DNA from: Aureococcus anophagefferens
Lineage: Eukaryota; Sar; Pelagophyceae; Pelagomonadales; Pelagomonadaceae
Reading direction: 5' to 3'
NCBI RefSeq assembly: GCF_000186865.1
Contig: NW_008705585.1
Coordinates: forward strand, 440,086-504,085
Length of the DNA stretch: 64,000 nucleotides
How positions within the stretch are numbered: the first letter of the stretch is position 1; each line of letters opens with the position of its first letter. Under the pieces are notes generated by a model, which did not search any database, was not told the DNA's origin, and was given only the letters and a program-made list of their open reading frames with translations. Made by a program: the position numbers and the translations under genes. Shown in pieces: positions 18,798 to 28,632 of this stretch.

Positions 18798-21700
18798 CTA
18801 GGCGATGGCGCAGGAGCCGTTGGACCGGTCCAGCTCGGCCTTCTGGTGCTCGTCGTCGGCCTTCCGCGGCGGGTTGATGACGAGGCCCGGCGACTCCGGC
18901 TCCGGCGGATCGTTGGAGTCGTCGTAGGGCAGCACGGGCATGGAGTGCTTTTTCGTCAACGCCTTGCCGATGCGCCGCGGGCTCGGCATCGCGACCAGGC
19001 TCCCCCAGGACCGGCTCCGGCGCCGCGGCGTCGCGGACGGCGGCGTCGCCGCGCCGCGCTCCCGGAGGAGCTTGACGACGGCCGCGTGGTGCCCCTGCTC
19101 CGCGTCGCGCAGCGGCGTGCCGTGCCAGCGGTCGACGGCGTCCACGTTCGCGCCGCGGTCGACGAGGAAGCGGACCGCGTCGACGTGGCCCTCGGCCGCG
19201 GCGAGGTGCAGCGCGGTCCGCTTGTCGTAGTCGCCGGCCGTGACGTCCGCGCCGCCGTCGATGAGCTCGCGGAGCGTCGCCGTGTCGCCGTGGCGCGCGG
19301 CCTCGCAGAGCGCGCCGACGGCGTCGGCCGCGGACGACGCGCGCGGCCGCCGGCCCGTCTCCGCGGCGCCGTGCTTCCGGAGCAGGGCCACGACGGACAG
19401 GTGGTTCCCGTCCTCGGCGTCGCGCAGGGGCGTGCCCCGCCAGCGGTCGACGACGTCGATGGCCGCTTTCTCGTCGATGAGGAACCGCACGGCGTCGGCG
19501 TGGCCCTCGGCCGCGGCGAGGTGCAGGGCCGTGCGCTTGTCGTAGTCGCCGCCGTTGACGTCGACGCCCGACGCGAGGAGCGCGCGGATGCCGCCGACGT
19601 CGCCGCGCTTCGCCGCCTCGAGGAGCCTGCCGATGCCGACGGTCGCGTCCTCGAAGTCCTTCGACCGGCGCCCGCGCGCCGCGCCCCGCTCCACGAGGAA
19701 CGCGACGACGGACGCGTGGCGGCCGTCCTCGGCGTCCCGCAGGGGCGTGCCGCGCCAGCGGTCGACGGCGTTGACGTCCGCGCCGCGGTCCACTAAGAAC
19801 CGCACCGCGTCGAGCTCGCCCTCGGCCGCCGCCAAATGCAGCGCCGTCCGCCGGTCGTAGTCCGCGCCGTTGACGTCGACGGCCGCGTCGAGCAGGCGCC
19901 GCAGCGCGTCCCGGTCGCCGCGCTTCGCCGCCTCGAGGAGCTTGCCGACGTTCGCGACGTCCGCGTCCTCGGGGACCTCGTCGGCGGCGCCCGCGGCCCG
20001 CAGCCGCGCGGCGATGTCCGCGTGGCCCGCGGCGAGCGCCGCCTTCAGGGGCGTGCCGCCGAAGCGGTCCCGCGCGTTCGCGCGCGCGCCGAAGTGGAGC
20101 AGCTTGCCGACGACGTCGCCGTGCCCCGCGGCCGCCGCGACGTGCACCGGCGTCCGGCCCTCGGCGTCCGCGGCCTCGGGCGGCGCGCCCCGCGCGAGCA
20201 GCAGGCCCACCGCGTCCTTGAAGCCGCCCGCCGCCGCCGCGTGGAGCGCGCCGCGGCCCCGCGCGTCCGCGGCGCCGGGCGCCGCGCCCGCGTCGAGCAG
20301 CGCGACGAGCGCGCGGACGTCGCCGGCCTCGGCCGCGACCCGGAGCTGGCGCCCCGTGTCGTCGGGCACGTCGTCGTCCCGCGCGCCCTCGGCGCGGAGC
20401 AGCGCGCAGACCGCGTCGTGGCCCTCGCGCGCGGCGTCGCCGAGGGGCGTGCCGCCCCAGCGGTCGCGCGCCGCGACGTCCGCGCCCTCCGAGAGCAGGA
20501 ACCTGCGTGGAAATCAAACACCGGTTTCGGACGTCCCGACCAAACGTTGAAATTCTCTCGCTCGGCCAAATCGGAGTCGATTCGGCTGACTTTTGGACGA
20601 ATCGATCGCTCTCGTCGAGTTCTCGAAGCAGAGCGAAAGATTTTGGTCCAAATCATTCGATTGCGCGCACATTGAAGTCGGGTTGAAGATTTGATTTCCA
20701 CGCAGGCAGGAACGCGACGACCGCGCCGTGGCCGCGCGCGGCGGCGACGTGCAAGGGCGTGCGCCGGTTCTCGTCGCCCGCCGCGACGTCGACGCCGCGC
20801 GCGGCCATGGCCTTGAGCGCCTCGAGGTCGTCCGCGCGCGCGGCGTCCCGGGCCGAGTCGGGCTCTCTGAGCGCGGTCCTCGAGTCGCGGTTGAACGCGC
20901 GGAAGTCGTCGAAGAGGGGCTTCGCGACGTTCTCCGTCTGCTCCGAGAGCGCGTGGACGCGGCCCATGACGTCCGTCGCCGGGTCCGGCAAAAACGGCGG
21001 CGTCTCCCGCTTCGCCTCCAGGGACCGCCACGGGACGTCCGCGAAGAACGCGTGGGCCTCGAGCGCCTTCACGCCCAGGCCCTCGCCGCAGCCGAGGCGG
21101 TCCTCGGGCTTCCGCTCCAACAATTTCGCGCAGCAGTCCTTCGCCGCCGCGCCGAGCTTCGCCGACGTCAGGAACGACGGCGTGCCCGTCTTGATGAGCT
21201 CCATGAGGTCCGGGAGGTTCGTCGCGAGGAACGGCGGCCGCCCCGTGAGCATCTCCACGAGCAGGCAGCCGAGCGTCCACCAGTCGACGGACCGGCCGTA
21301 GGGCATCTTCGCCACGACCTCCGGCGCCAGGTAGAGCGGCGTGCCGCAGAACGTCTCCGCCTTGGCCACGGACGTGCGGAACGACGCGCGCAGCGCGTTT
21401 TCCTTCTTCTCCTCGAGGCCCAGCGTCTTCGCGAGGCCGAAATCCGCGAGCACGACGTAGCCGTCGAGGCCCAGCAGCACGTTCTCGGGCTTCAGGTCCC
21501 GGTAGACGATGCCCTGGCCGTGCAGGTACGAGAACGCGGAAACGAGCTGCGCCGCGTAGAATCGCGCGAGCGGCTCGCCCAGCACGCCGAGCCGCGTGAT
21601 CAGCTGGTAGAGATTCCCGCCGCCCACGAAGTTCGTCACGAGATACAGCCGCGTCGCGTCCTGGAAGGCGTACTGCAGCGTCAGGATGAAGGGGTGGCGC

Positions 21701-22176
21701 ATGGTCTGCAGGATGTGGTTCTCGTCGAGCATGTGTTGCACCGCCGCTTCTCCCGCGTGTAAAAGCCGCTCCTTGCGCACGGCCTTGATGGCGTGGAGGC
21801 TGCCGCCGTCCCGCTTCTTCGCGAGGACGACCTTGCCGAAGCCGCCCTCGCCGATCTGGGAGAGCACGTCGAAGTCGTCGAGGCAGGCCTCGGCGCCCGC
21901 GCGCCGCGCGCCGACCTGCTCGGACGACAGCCGGAGCTCCTCGAGGAGGTCGTCGTCCTCCGGCACCTGCTTCGTTAGGCCGCGGTGCGACGCGTCGAGG
22001 GACCCGATGGACTCGCTGCGCTGGCGCGACACCTCTTCCGTGCGCGCGCTGTGGACGCTCGTGTCAATCGGCTTCGATTTTTTTAGTGGGCTGTCGAGGG
22101 ACGACGTCACCGTAACGACCTCTTCCGCGGCCGCCAGGCCCTCGAGGGTGCCGCAGGACGACGACGTCGACTTCAT
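18798..22176 (-). CDS. AGC-type protein kinase with C-terminal ankyrin repeats
   Basis: Exons 20714-22176 and 18798-20502 (minus strand) encode 1,055 residues. Residues about 102-360 are a serine/threonine kinase of the AGC group: GEGGFGKVVLAKK glycine loop, Lys in HAIKAV, YRDLKPENVLL catalytic loop, DFGLAK, and TFCGTPLYLAPEVV activation segment. All catalytic residues are present. From about residue 455 to the end there are many ankyrin repeats, each with a variant of RRTALHLAAAEGHADAVRFL, in a higher-order pattern of near-identical pairs (DRWRGTPLRDAEDG recurs), so the tail grew by tandem duplication. The single intron is an introner exactly inside an ankyrin repeat (junction VVA-FLLSEGAD). 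The N-terminal 100 residues are Ser-rich and probably regulatory. Substrates are unknown; the ankyrin array probably recruits partners. Confidence 0.88.
20503..20705 (+). mobile_element. Introner, family 2, antisense, in kinase-ankyrin gene
   Basis: This 203-bp element lies between duplications reading GCAGGAAC on the plus strand (20495-20502 and 20706-20713), that is GTTCCTGC in gene sense. Perfect inverted ends CTGCGTGGAAATCAAA and TTTGATTTCCACGCAG. The intron is GT-AG in the minus-strand gene. The core lies on the strand opposite the gene. Confidence 0.95.
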
Positions 22177-22432
22177 GCCGCCTCACCGCCGTCGGGGGGG
22201 GTGGTGGACGGCCGCCGCCATTACCAGCGCCCGGGGCTGCCAGGGCTCTTGACATAAAACGTTATAATCGGGAATGTTTGTGGCCGTCAAGGCCCCTGAA
22301 GCTGAAGTCAGTGAAGGCGTTGAAGTCGTTCCCAACGGTCGACCCAACGGCACGTCGGTCGGCACTGTCGGCGGCGAGAACGCGCGACCCTGGCCCGTAC
22401 GCGTCCCGCCCCCACCGGCCGTAGCGCCGAAC

Positions 22433-25184
22433 TTAGCCGCCCGGGTCCTCCTCGTCGCCGCCGTCGTCGTCGCTGAGGTCGTCCATGAGCTTGTCGAAGC
22501 TCTTCATGGCGTCGGCGAGGGCCTTGAACTCGAGGGTGCCGTCGAGGGCGCGCTTGTGGATGGTCTGGAACTCGTCGAAGCCGATGGCGCCCGACCCGTC
22601 CGTGTCGACGGCCGTCATCATCTTCTTCAGCTCCGCGTTCGACGGCTCGGAGCCCGTGAGCTGCGAGAGGAGCTTGCTCAGCTCCGGCGCCTCGATGGAG
22701 CCGCTCTTGTCCGCGTCGTACTCGTCGAACTTGGCCCGGAGGGGCCCGCCGTCGCCCGCGGGCCCGCCGCAGCAGCCGCCGGCGGGCGCGTCCGTCGACT
22801 TGGCGATCGCGGCTTGGAGCGCGCCCGACGCGAAGGGCTCGGCCTGGAACGTCGTCTCGTCCAAGATGAAGGACTGCAGGATGGTCCAGATGGCCATGTC
22901 GTACAAGTTGTTGAATGCGTCGACCGTCGCGAAGGCGCAGCAGAACACGAGGAACGTCGGCGCCAGCACGCCGTTGAGGTCGTCGGCCCGGTCCGCGACG
23001 ACGTAGAAGTAGAACGCCGCCGTCGTCCCCAGGGCCACGAACAGCTTCCCGAAGAACAGGACGAAGGCGGCGACGAGCCCGACGGCGGCGACGCGGCCGC
23101 CGTGCGTCGCGATGAGCGCGAACGCGCGGAAGCCCGCGCGGCAGAAGCCGACGCCGTGCAGCGCCGTCTGGATGTACGCGTTCTTGTTCAGAAACCGCAC
23201 GCACTTCTCCACGGCCACGAGGCAGGCCGTGACGCAGTCGAGCACGGCCTTGACGACCCTGGAGCCCTCCGACGGCGCGTTCCGTTTGAGGTATTGGACG
23301 ATCGCCTGCGCGGTCTTGCAGAGGGCCACCAATAACGCGCCAAATGCCGCCGTGCCCGCGTGTCTTTTAAACACGGTGACGACGAGCCAGAAGAAGCCCG
23401 GCGGCGTGACGACGGCCGCGTCGAGCTTGTTCCGCGAAAAGTACCAGCGCACGACGGCGACGGCGACGACGAGCTGCCCGAGCGCCGCGACGAACTCCGA
23501 GGTCCAGAACCAGACGAAGAGCAGGTAGAGCGCCGCGTAGTGCTGCTCCCTCGAGTAGGAGAACTCCTTGTAGGAGATCTGGAGGCCGTTGTACTCCGCG
23601 TAGACCGTCTCGATGGACCCCGACGACGCGAGGTAGAGCGCGTACGCGACCCAGACGGCGAGGAAGCACAACAGCCCCGCGGCCTGGAGGATCGGCAGCA
23701 GCACCAGCGCCGGCATCGTGCCCAGCGCGCGCGCCGCCTCCTTCAGGACGCCGATGGCCAGCGCCACGCGCTTCCGCAGGAAGCAGAGCGCGCAAAAGTA
23801 GAGGCCCGCGCCCGCGAAGAGGAGCGCGGCGACGGCCTTGGCGGCCTTGACCTCGTCCGCGTCGTGGAGCCGCGGGTCCTCGTCCTGCCAGGCCTTGGCC
23901 GTGTGCGCCGTCGCGGCGGCGCAGCCCGCCAGCACGACGAAGACGGCGAGGAGCATGGCCCAGACGACGACGAAGAGCAGGCCCGGGATCTGCAGCAGCG
24001 CGAGGTAGACGAAGCCGAGCCCGCAGGCCACGCCGAACCCGAAGGCGAGCATGGGCTTCCAGAGCTTGAACAGGTCCGCCGCGACTTCCTCGTACAATTC
24101 CGAGTCGTCGCCGCTGTCGGCCTGCCCCACGGGCGGCGGCGACGGCGTCGGCGCCGACGAGTCGCAGAAGCCGCACGCGAAGTCGCACGCGCCCGGCAGC
24201 TGGCACTCCGGGCAGAAGAGGCCGTAGCAGTACGAGGCCGCGGACGCCGCGGACGCGTTGACGCCCACGAGGCCGTCGCAGTAGGCCCGGTCCAACGCTT
24301 GCGCGCACGGGACGCTGGCGTTGAACGACGGCGCGGCCGTCGGCGCGCGCGTGCCGTTGAACGGCGACGGCTTCGACGTCGGGGCCGGAACGGGCGCGGC
24401 CGTCGGCGCGAACGACGGCGCGGCGGACGGCGCGGCGCTCGCCGTCGGCGCGAGGAGCAGCGGCGTTGGCGCGGCGGTCGTCGGCGCCGCCGTCGGGTCG
24501 TCCAGGGGCCCCGTCGTCGAAAACGCCGTCGCGTAGTCGGGGACGTCGTCGAAGACGCAGTGCGTCAGGAACTCCGTCGTCTTCCACCTACCAGATGTGT
24601 CGGTGACGATTTCCCTTCGTTTTCACGGTCAAAATCTCTCGAAAATCGTCACGGCCACAGGACGCTGTCTTCCACAGGAAGTTGCACTCGTACGCGTAGA
24701 CGCCCGCGACGCCCGCGCGCCAATAGGCGTCGACGTCGCCATCCGCGAGGTAGCCGTCGAGGGCCTCCTGCGTCTCGTAGTGGCAGAAAAACCGGTCCGC
24801 GTCGTCCGCCGACGGGCAGCTCTCGACGCAGACGACGGCGCCCGACGGCAGGTAGTAGGCGTAGGGCAGCTCGCGGACGTCGTAGAGGCGGTACGCCGCC
24901 GTCGCCTTCAGGTAGCTCGTGCGGCCGTCGACGCCGCAGAGGTCGCCGAGGTAGTCCATGCCGTAGACCAGGCGCCGCGGGTCGCCCGACGGCAGCCGCG
25001 GGTTCTTCCAGATGCCCACGACGGCGAAGCCGAGGACCGTCATGCCGCCCCAGGCGGCGACGAGGATCAGGAGGCAGAGCACGTCCGTGCAGCGGCCGCT
25101 GGCGTGGGCGAGCGGGCCGTCGGCGGACATGGCCGCGGCCGACGCCGCGGCCTCCTCCTCCGTCTCCTTGGCGCAGCAGCCCAT
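22433..25184 (-). CDS. Choline-transporter-like (CTL/SLC44) protein with C-terminal EF-hands
   Basis: Exons 24676-25184 and 22433-24587 encode 887 residues. The N-terminus (MGCCAKETEEE) precedes RCTDVLCLLILVAAWGGMTV, the first membrane span, and VYGMDYLGDLCGV, the standard CTL opening. A large Cys-rich loop follows, then about nine more spans; the region around EKCVRFLNKNAYIQTAL and YDMAIWTILQSFILDE is the conserved CTL core (PF04515). CTL proteins carry choline or related amines across membranes. Unusually, the C-terminus adds a calmodulin-like EF-hand pair (DADKSGSIEAPEL and DTDGSGAIGFDEF, both with full Ca-binding loops), which suggests calcium control of transport. The MGCC start could be N-myristoylated and palmitoylated (inference). 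The intron is a short introner of a distinct family. Confidence 0.88.
24588..24667. mobile_element. Short introner, family 3 (80 bp), in CTL gene
   Basis: This 80-bp element lies between TCTTCCAC duplications (24580-24587 and 24668-24675; GTGGAAGA in gene sense). Its ends are imperfect inverted repeats sharing GTGACGATTT on one side and AAATCGTCAC on the other. It lacks the core found in the other families. The intron is GT-AG and its removal restores NFLWKTTEFL. Confidence 0.85.
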
Positions 25185-25422
25185 CTCGCGGTGAGAAGCT
25201 AGCACATCGTCAACCGACAGGTGGGCAGCCCATGTTGACCAAGTTATTGAAGGAGATATTACCTTTTTGGATGCCATCATGTCATGACATTTCCCTTTCG
25301 GACGCTGCCGTGTTGGCTCCCAACACCATTTGCATTCGTCCGCGTTCGACGCAGCCCGTGCGCGGCCCCGGTTGCATTCCGCGCATCGCAAAGCGACCGT
25401 CCCGCCAGCGATCCCACGCGCC

Positions 25423-25932
25423 ATGTTTTTCGGCAGCAAAAAGTCGAGCCCCAAGGCCGAGGCGTCGGCGTACCCCTGCCGCGACATCCTCACCGCCGTC
25501 TTCGGCGACCTCTCGAACGACCAGTCCCTGATCGACGGCAAGGAGCTGAAGATGGTGCGGTTCAGCCTCATCGAGAAGCTCGACGCGAACGGCGACGGCA
25601 TGATCTCGCGCGACGAGTTCGTGGACCGCCTCGAGAAGATCCTCATCCACGCGGGCCCCGAGACCCGCACGCAGCTCTCCGGCGAGCTCATCACGCTCGT
25701 CGCCCGCGTCCACAAGCTGCGCTTCGAGCGCCACGCGGCCGCGGAGCGCACGCGCGCGATCGAGCGGGAACAGCGGGCCGCGGAAGACGCGGCCGCCAAG
25801 GGCGGCTGCGGCCTCGTGCGGGGCTACAGCTGCTGCGAACTCAAGGACTGCTGCGAACTGGACGAGGCGGAGTCGTGCGAACTCGCGACGGTGCACGTGA
25901 AGTCGACGGCGCTCGAAGCCGTCGTGGTCTGA
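25423..25932 (+). CDS. Small EF-hand protein with Cys-rich tail
   Basis: This 169-residue single-exon protein starts MFFGSKKSSPKAEA. One clear EF-hand loop is present (LDANGDGMISRDEF, about residues 52-65), preceded by a possible degenerate one. A Lys/Arg/Glu-rich helix follows, then a cysteine-rich tail (GGCGLVRGYSCCELKDCC and SCEL), which might bind metal or be lipidated. I do not recognise a named family. An in-frame ATG at 25330 exists, but the sequence before 25423 does not look coding. It is divergent from the CTL gene (238 bp between starts) and convergent with the SHIPPO gene; the 27-bp repeat array lies between their 3' ends. Confidence 0.72.
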   Translation: MFFGSKKSSPKAEASAYPCRDILTAVFGDLSNDQSLIDGKELKMVRFSLIEKLDANGDGMISRDEFVDRLEKILIHAGPETRTQLSGELITLVARVHKLRFERHAAAERTRAIEREQRAAEDAAAKGGCGLVRGYSCCELKDCCELDEAESCELATVHVKSTALEAVVV

Positions 25933-25952
25933 CGCCCGACGGTCGAGCCGCG

Positions 25953-26060
25953 AGCTAGAGTAAACTCCTCGGGGACACAAGCTAGAGTAAACTCCTCGGG
26001 GACACAAGCTAGAGTAAACTCCTCGAGGACACAAGCTAGAGTAAACTCCTCGAGGACACG
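25953..26060. repeat. Four tandem 27-bp repeats
   Basis: There are four copies of a 27-bp unit beginning AGCTAGAGTAAACTCCTCGG; the last two carry GAGG where the first two have GGGG. The array sits between two convergent genes and reaches into the last codons and stop (TAG at 26036) of the minus-strand SHIPPO gene. On the minus strand one frame would read a nine-residue repeat (EEFTLACVP), but that is not the frame of the gene. Confidence 0.93.
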
Positions 26061-26684
26061 CCGCGGACGGACCCCCGTCGCAGGGCGCCGGGGATGACGT
26101 TCGACGTCTGCCGCGAGGCCGCGCCCGCGGAGTTTGCGAGGGGCCCGAAGAAGGGCCGCTTCGTCGTCTGCGCGCCGAAGTGGCACCGCGGGTACTGCTG
26201 GCGGGTGTGCTTCTCCTCCATGAAGACGGGGTTGATGCCGCCGGAGCAGGGCCAGTCCATCTGCCGCGCGCGGTGGCGGTTGAGCCGCGCGATCTGCTTC
26301 TCGTTCCACGACGCCTTGCGGCCTACGAGTTTGACATGTGTCGAGGGACGCGAAAGTAACGGACGCGGGCCGCGGAGCACTGAAGACGTGGCTCGTCGAC
26401 TGGCGCTTCTTCGTCGAGACGAGCTCGGGGTTGATGTTGTGCGTCGAGTAGCGCGCGGGGCCCGGCGACTCCGTCGTCTTGAGCCTCGTCCGCGCGCGGC
26501 ACCGCCGCGTGCCAAAGTCCGTCCCCGCCGGGCCGTAGAAGCTGAACTGGGGGCCCGACTCGTGGCGCGCCTCGACCTGGCTCCCGAGGAGGCTGCGCAC
26601 GGAGCTCGGGAACGGCAGCAGCGAGCTCGCCTCGAAGCCCGGGGGGCGCTCCTCCTCCTCCTTCATGGACCGCCGCGTCGACAT
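26036..26684 (-). CDS. SHIPPO (STPGP)-type protein, probably axonemal
   Basis: Exons 26381-26684 and 26036-26322 encode 196 residues. The first exon contains TESPGPARYSTHN, a SHIPPO-type repeat core found in ODF3-like proteins of flagella and microtubules. The second exon (RKASWNEKQIARLNRHRARQ, then PVFMEEKHTRQQYPRCHFG) is well conserved in style but has no named domain I recognise. The 58-nt intron (GTGCTC...CTCGTAG) was chosen because it is the only donor that keeps phase and removes a frame of Arg-rich nonsense. It is not an introner: no duplication flanks it. The ATG at 26684 begins MSTRRSMKEEEERPPG. With the dynein and CCDC96 genes it adds to flagellar content in the window. Confidence 0.68.
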
Positions 26685-26711
26685 CTGTTTCGGTCGCTCT
26701 GTGCGCTACGC

Positions 26712-26742
26712 TCACACACACACCGCACACACACACACACAC
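26712..26742. repeat. (CA)n microsatellite
   Basis: Interrupted CACACA tract in the region upstream of the SHIPPO gene. Confidence 0.9.
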
Positions 26743-26887
26743 CGCCGCGGAAGAACGCGCTACGGCGCCAACATCGTGCGTGTATGAAAAGTTGATCTTC
26801 GCCTCGGCATCGTTGACATCGTTGAAGTGGGGCACCTTGAGGGGCACCTACGGGGGCCTTTCTCCGGCCTGAAAAAACTCGGGTCTC

Positions 26888-27859
26888 TTACTCGGCCTTG
26901 GCCGCGGACTTGGCCGCGCGCGCGGGGTTGCGGCGGACCGGCGTCGCCGCCGCCGCGGCCGCCTTGGCCTTCTTCGGCGCCGCCTCCTTCGAGAAGGCCG
27001 GCGCGGGCTTCCAGGGCACGACGGAGGACGTGTGCTTGACGTAGTGGAGGTAGGCCGGGTCGTCGCCCCACTTCTTCATGGACGCGCGGTCGACCATCGG
27101 CAGCCCCGACACGCACAGCAGGAGCAGCGCCGTGAACGCCGGCGAGCCGAAGGACCAGACGACGCGCTTGAAGTCGTCGGCGCCCGCCGCCGCGTTCGTC
27201 GCCACGGCCGCGAGCGCGAGCCACATGAAAATCTCGCCGAAATAGTTGGGCTGGCGCGCGTATCGCCAGAGGCCGACCGTGATGAACTTGCCCTTGTTCG
27301 CCGGGTCGCAGCGCCAGACGAACTTCTGCACGTCCGCGAGCGTCTCTAAGATGAAGGACGCGCACCAGATCGCCGCGAGGGCCGCGTCGACCGGGCCCAG
27401 CGGCGCGTCGTCGACGCGGTCGTTGACGAGGACCACAGGGAGCTGGACGAGCGACACCCAGAGCGCCTGGATCGTCCACGCGCCCAGGAAGCGCAGCGCG
27501 TGCTTCTTCAGCGCGTCGAAGCGCTCGTCGCGGCCGTCCTTCTCGATGCGCAGGAAGAGGAACGTGCCCAGGCGGCAGCACCAGACGACGCCCGCGATGG
27601 CGACGGCGATCTGCCGCGGCGTCCGCGGCGCCTCCTGCACGAGCGCCGCGCCGATGACGCAGAGGTGCGTCAGGCTGCCGGACAGGTCGTAGAAGCGCTC
27701 GCTCTTGCAGGGCAGGCCGTGGACCAGGTAGACGCCGTACTGCACGGCCAGCGCGACCTTGACGTAGGTCGCGAGGTCGAGCGACGTCGCCACGGCGTAG
27801 AGGAGAGCGCCGGCGATGCCGTTGGACAGGACGCCCTTGACGAGGTCGGGCAGGGCCAT
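26888..27859 (-). CDS. DUF1295 / steroid 5-alpha-reductase-like membrane protein
   Basis: This 323-residue single-exon protein has about seven hydrophobic spans. The C-terminal third has KFITVGLWRYARQPNYFGEI, the diagnostic motif of the DUF1295 family, which shares the NADPH-binding C-terminus of steroid 5-alpha-reductases and isoprenylcysteine methyltransferases. A reductase acting on a lipid in the ER is the likely role; the substrate is unknown. After the last span the protein ends in a Lys/Ala-rich tail (KEAAPKKAKAAAAAATPV) that could be cytosolic. I chose ATG 27859 (MALPDLVKGVLSNG); a frame start at 27970 gives a Ser/Pro-rich extension without hydrophobic character. Confidence 0.83.
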   Translation of the reverse strand: MALPDLVKGVLSNGIAGALLYAVATSLDLATYVKVALAVQYGVYLVHGLPCKSERFYDLSGSLTHLCVIGAALVQEAPRTPRQIAVAIAGVVWCCRLGTFLFLRIEKDGRDERFDALKKHALRFLGAWTIQALWVSLVQLPVVLVNDRVDDAPLGPVDAALAAIWCASFILETLADVQKFVWRCDPANKGKFITVGLWRYARQPNYFGEIFMWLALAAVATNAAAGADDFKRVVWSFGSPAFTALLLLCVSGLPMVDRASMKKWGDDPAYLHYVKHTSSVVPWKPAPAFSKEAAPKKAKAAAAAATPVRRNPARAAKSAAKAE

Positions 27860-28632
27860 GATGGTTTGCTGCTGTGCTGAGGTTGCGTCGCGCGATGTCG
27901 TCGGCGGTGTGCTTCGCGGCAGTGGCAGCTCGTTCGGGATCGCTGAATATCTGCTGAATTTCTTCGGCAACGTCGGCAGCGTCGCGCAACGGCGGCGTCT
28001 AAGTCACGTTTTTTTGCATGCGCCGAGAGAGGTCCGGTGGCTACGCTCGCGTGAAGCAAGCTCTTTCTAACTCGACGATCTCGGCACAATATCCTCGAAA
28101 AAGGACCGCCTACGTACGAATACGCGCGTATACGCGCCAGCCATGCGCTGCGTATAGGTGCAGAACGGTTGCTTTTTGTGGTCGGGGCGACGCCCCATGA
28201 CCCCTGGCGTCGCCCTGGACGGTTGGTGAGTGCCGGAGAAGGCGTCGGAGACGCAGTTTCGGTGTCGGTCCAAAATCCACCCTACGGGCCTCGTTCGTCC
28301 ACCGCGCTCCTACGGACAAATCCGGCACAGCCGATCTCGCCACCATCGATGGTGTTGGACGTGCCCCTTGGTTTCCTAGTCGACGGTACTATGAAGGTTC
28401 GATCGCGCGCTCAAGATCGTGACTTTCGAGTACGGCGTCGCGCCGCTAGAGGGGTCGGCCGGGGCGCCACCGCGGAGCAAATCCCCCTGTGTCGGAGTGG
28501 ATCGCCGCGATTCCGCGCGACGCTCGAATCAAACAAGGCTGAACACCGCACGCCGCGCGCAGAGTTGAGCCCTCGACCACACCCACAGACGCCGGATACG
28601 CCGACTCGCCGTCGCCCGCGCCGAGAACAGCC
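27860..28632. other. Divergent intergenic region
   Basis: These 773 bp separate the starts of the DUF1295 gene (minus) and the Dispatched-like gene (plus). No RNA gene or transposon is recognised. Composition near 28070-28170 is more AT-rich than the genes, with repeated TACGAATACGCGCGTATACGC-like stretches around 28115-28135. Both promoters must lie here. Confidence 0.5.

Noticed and set aside
25282..26034. Minus-strand frame with YSSLCPRGV repeats
   Set aside because: It comes from the 27-bp array and the antisense of the EF-hand gene.
27246..27692. Plus-strand frames over the DUF1295 gene
   Set aside because: Antisense shadows; the minus frame has the family motif and membrane spans.
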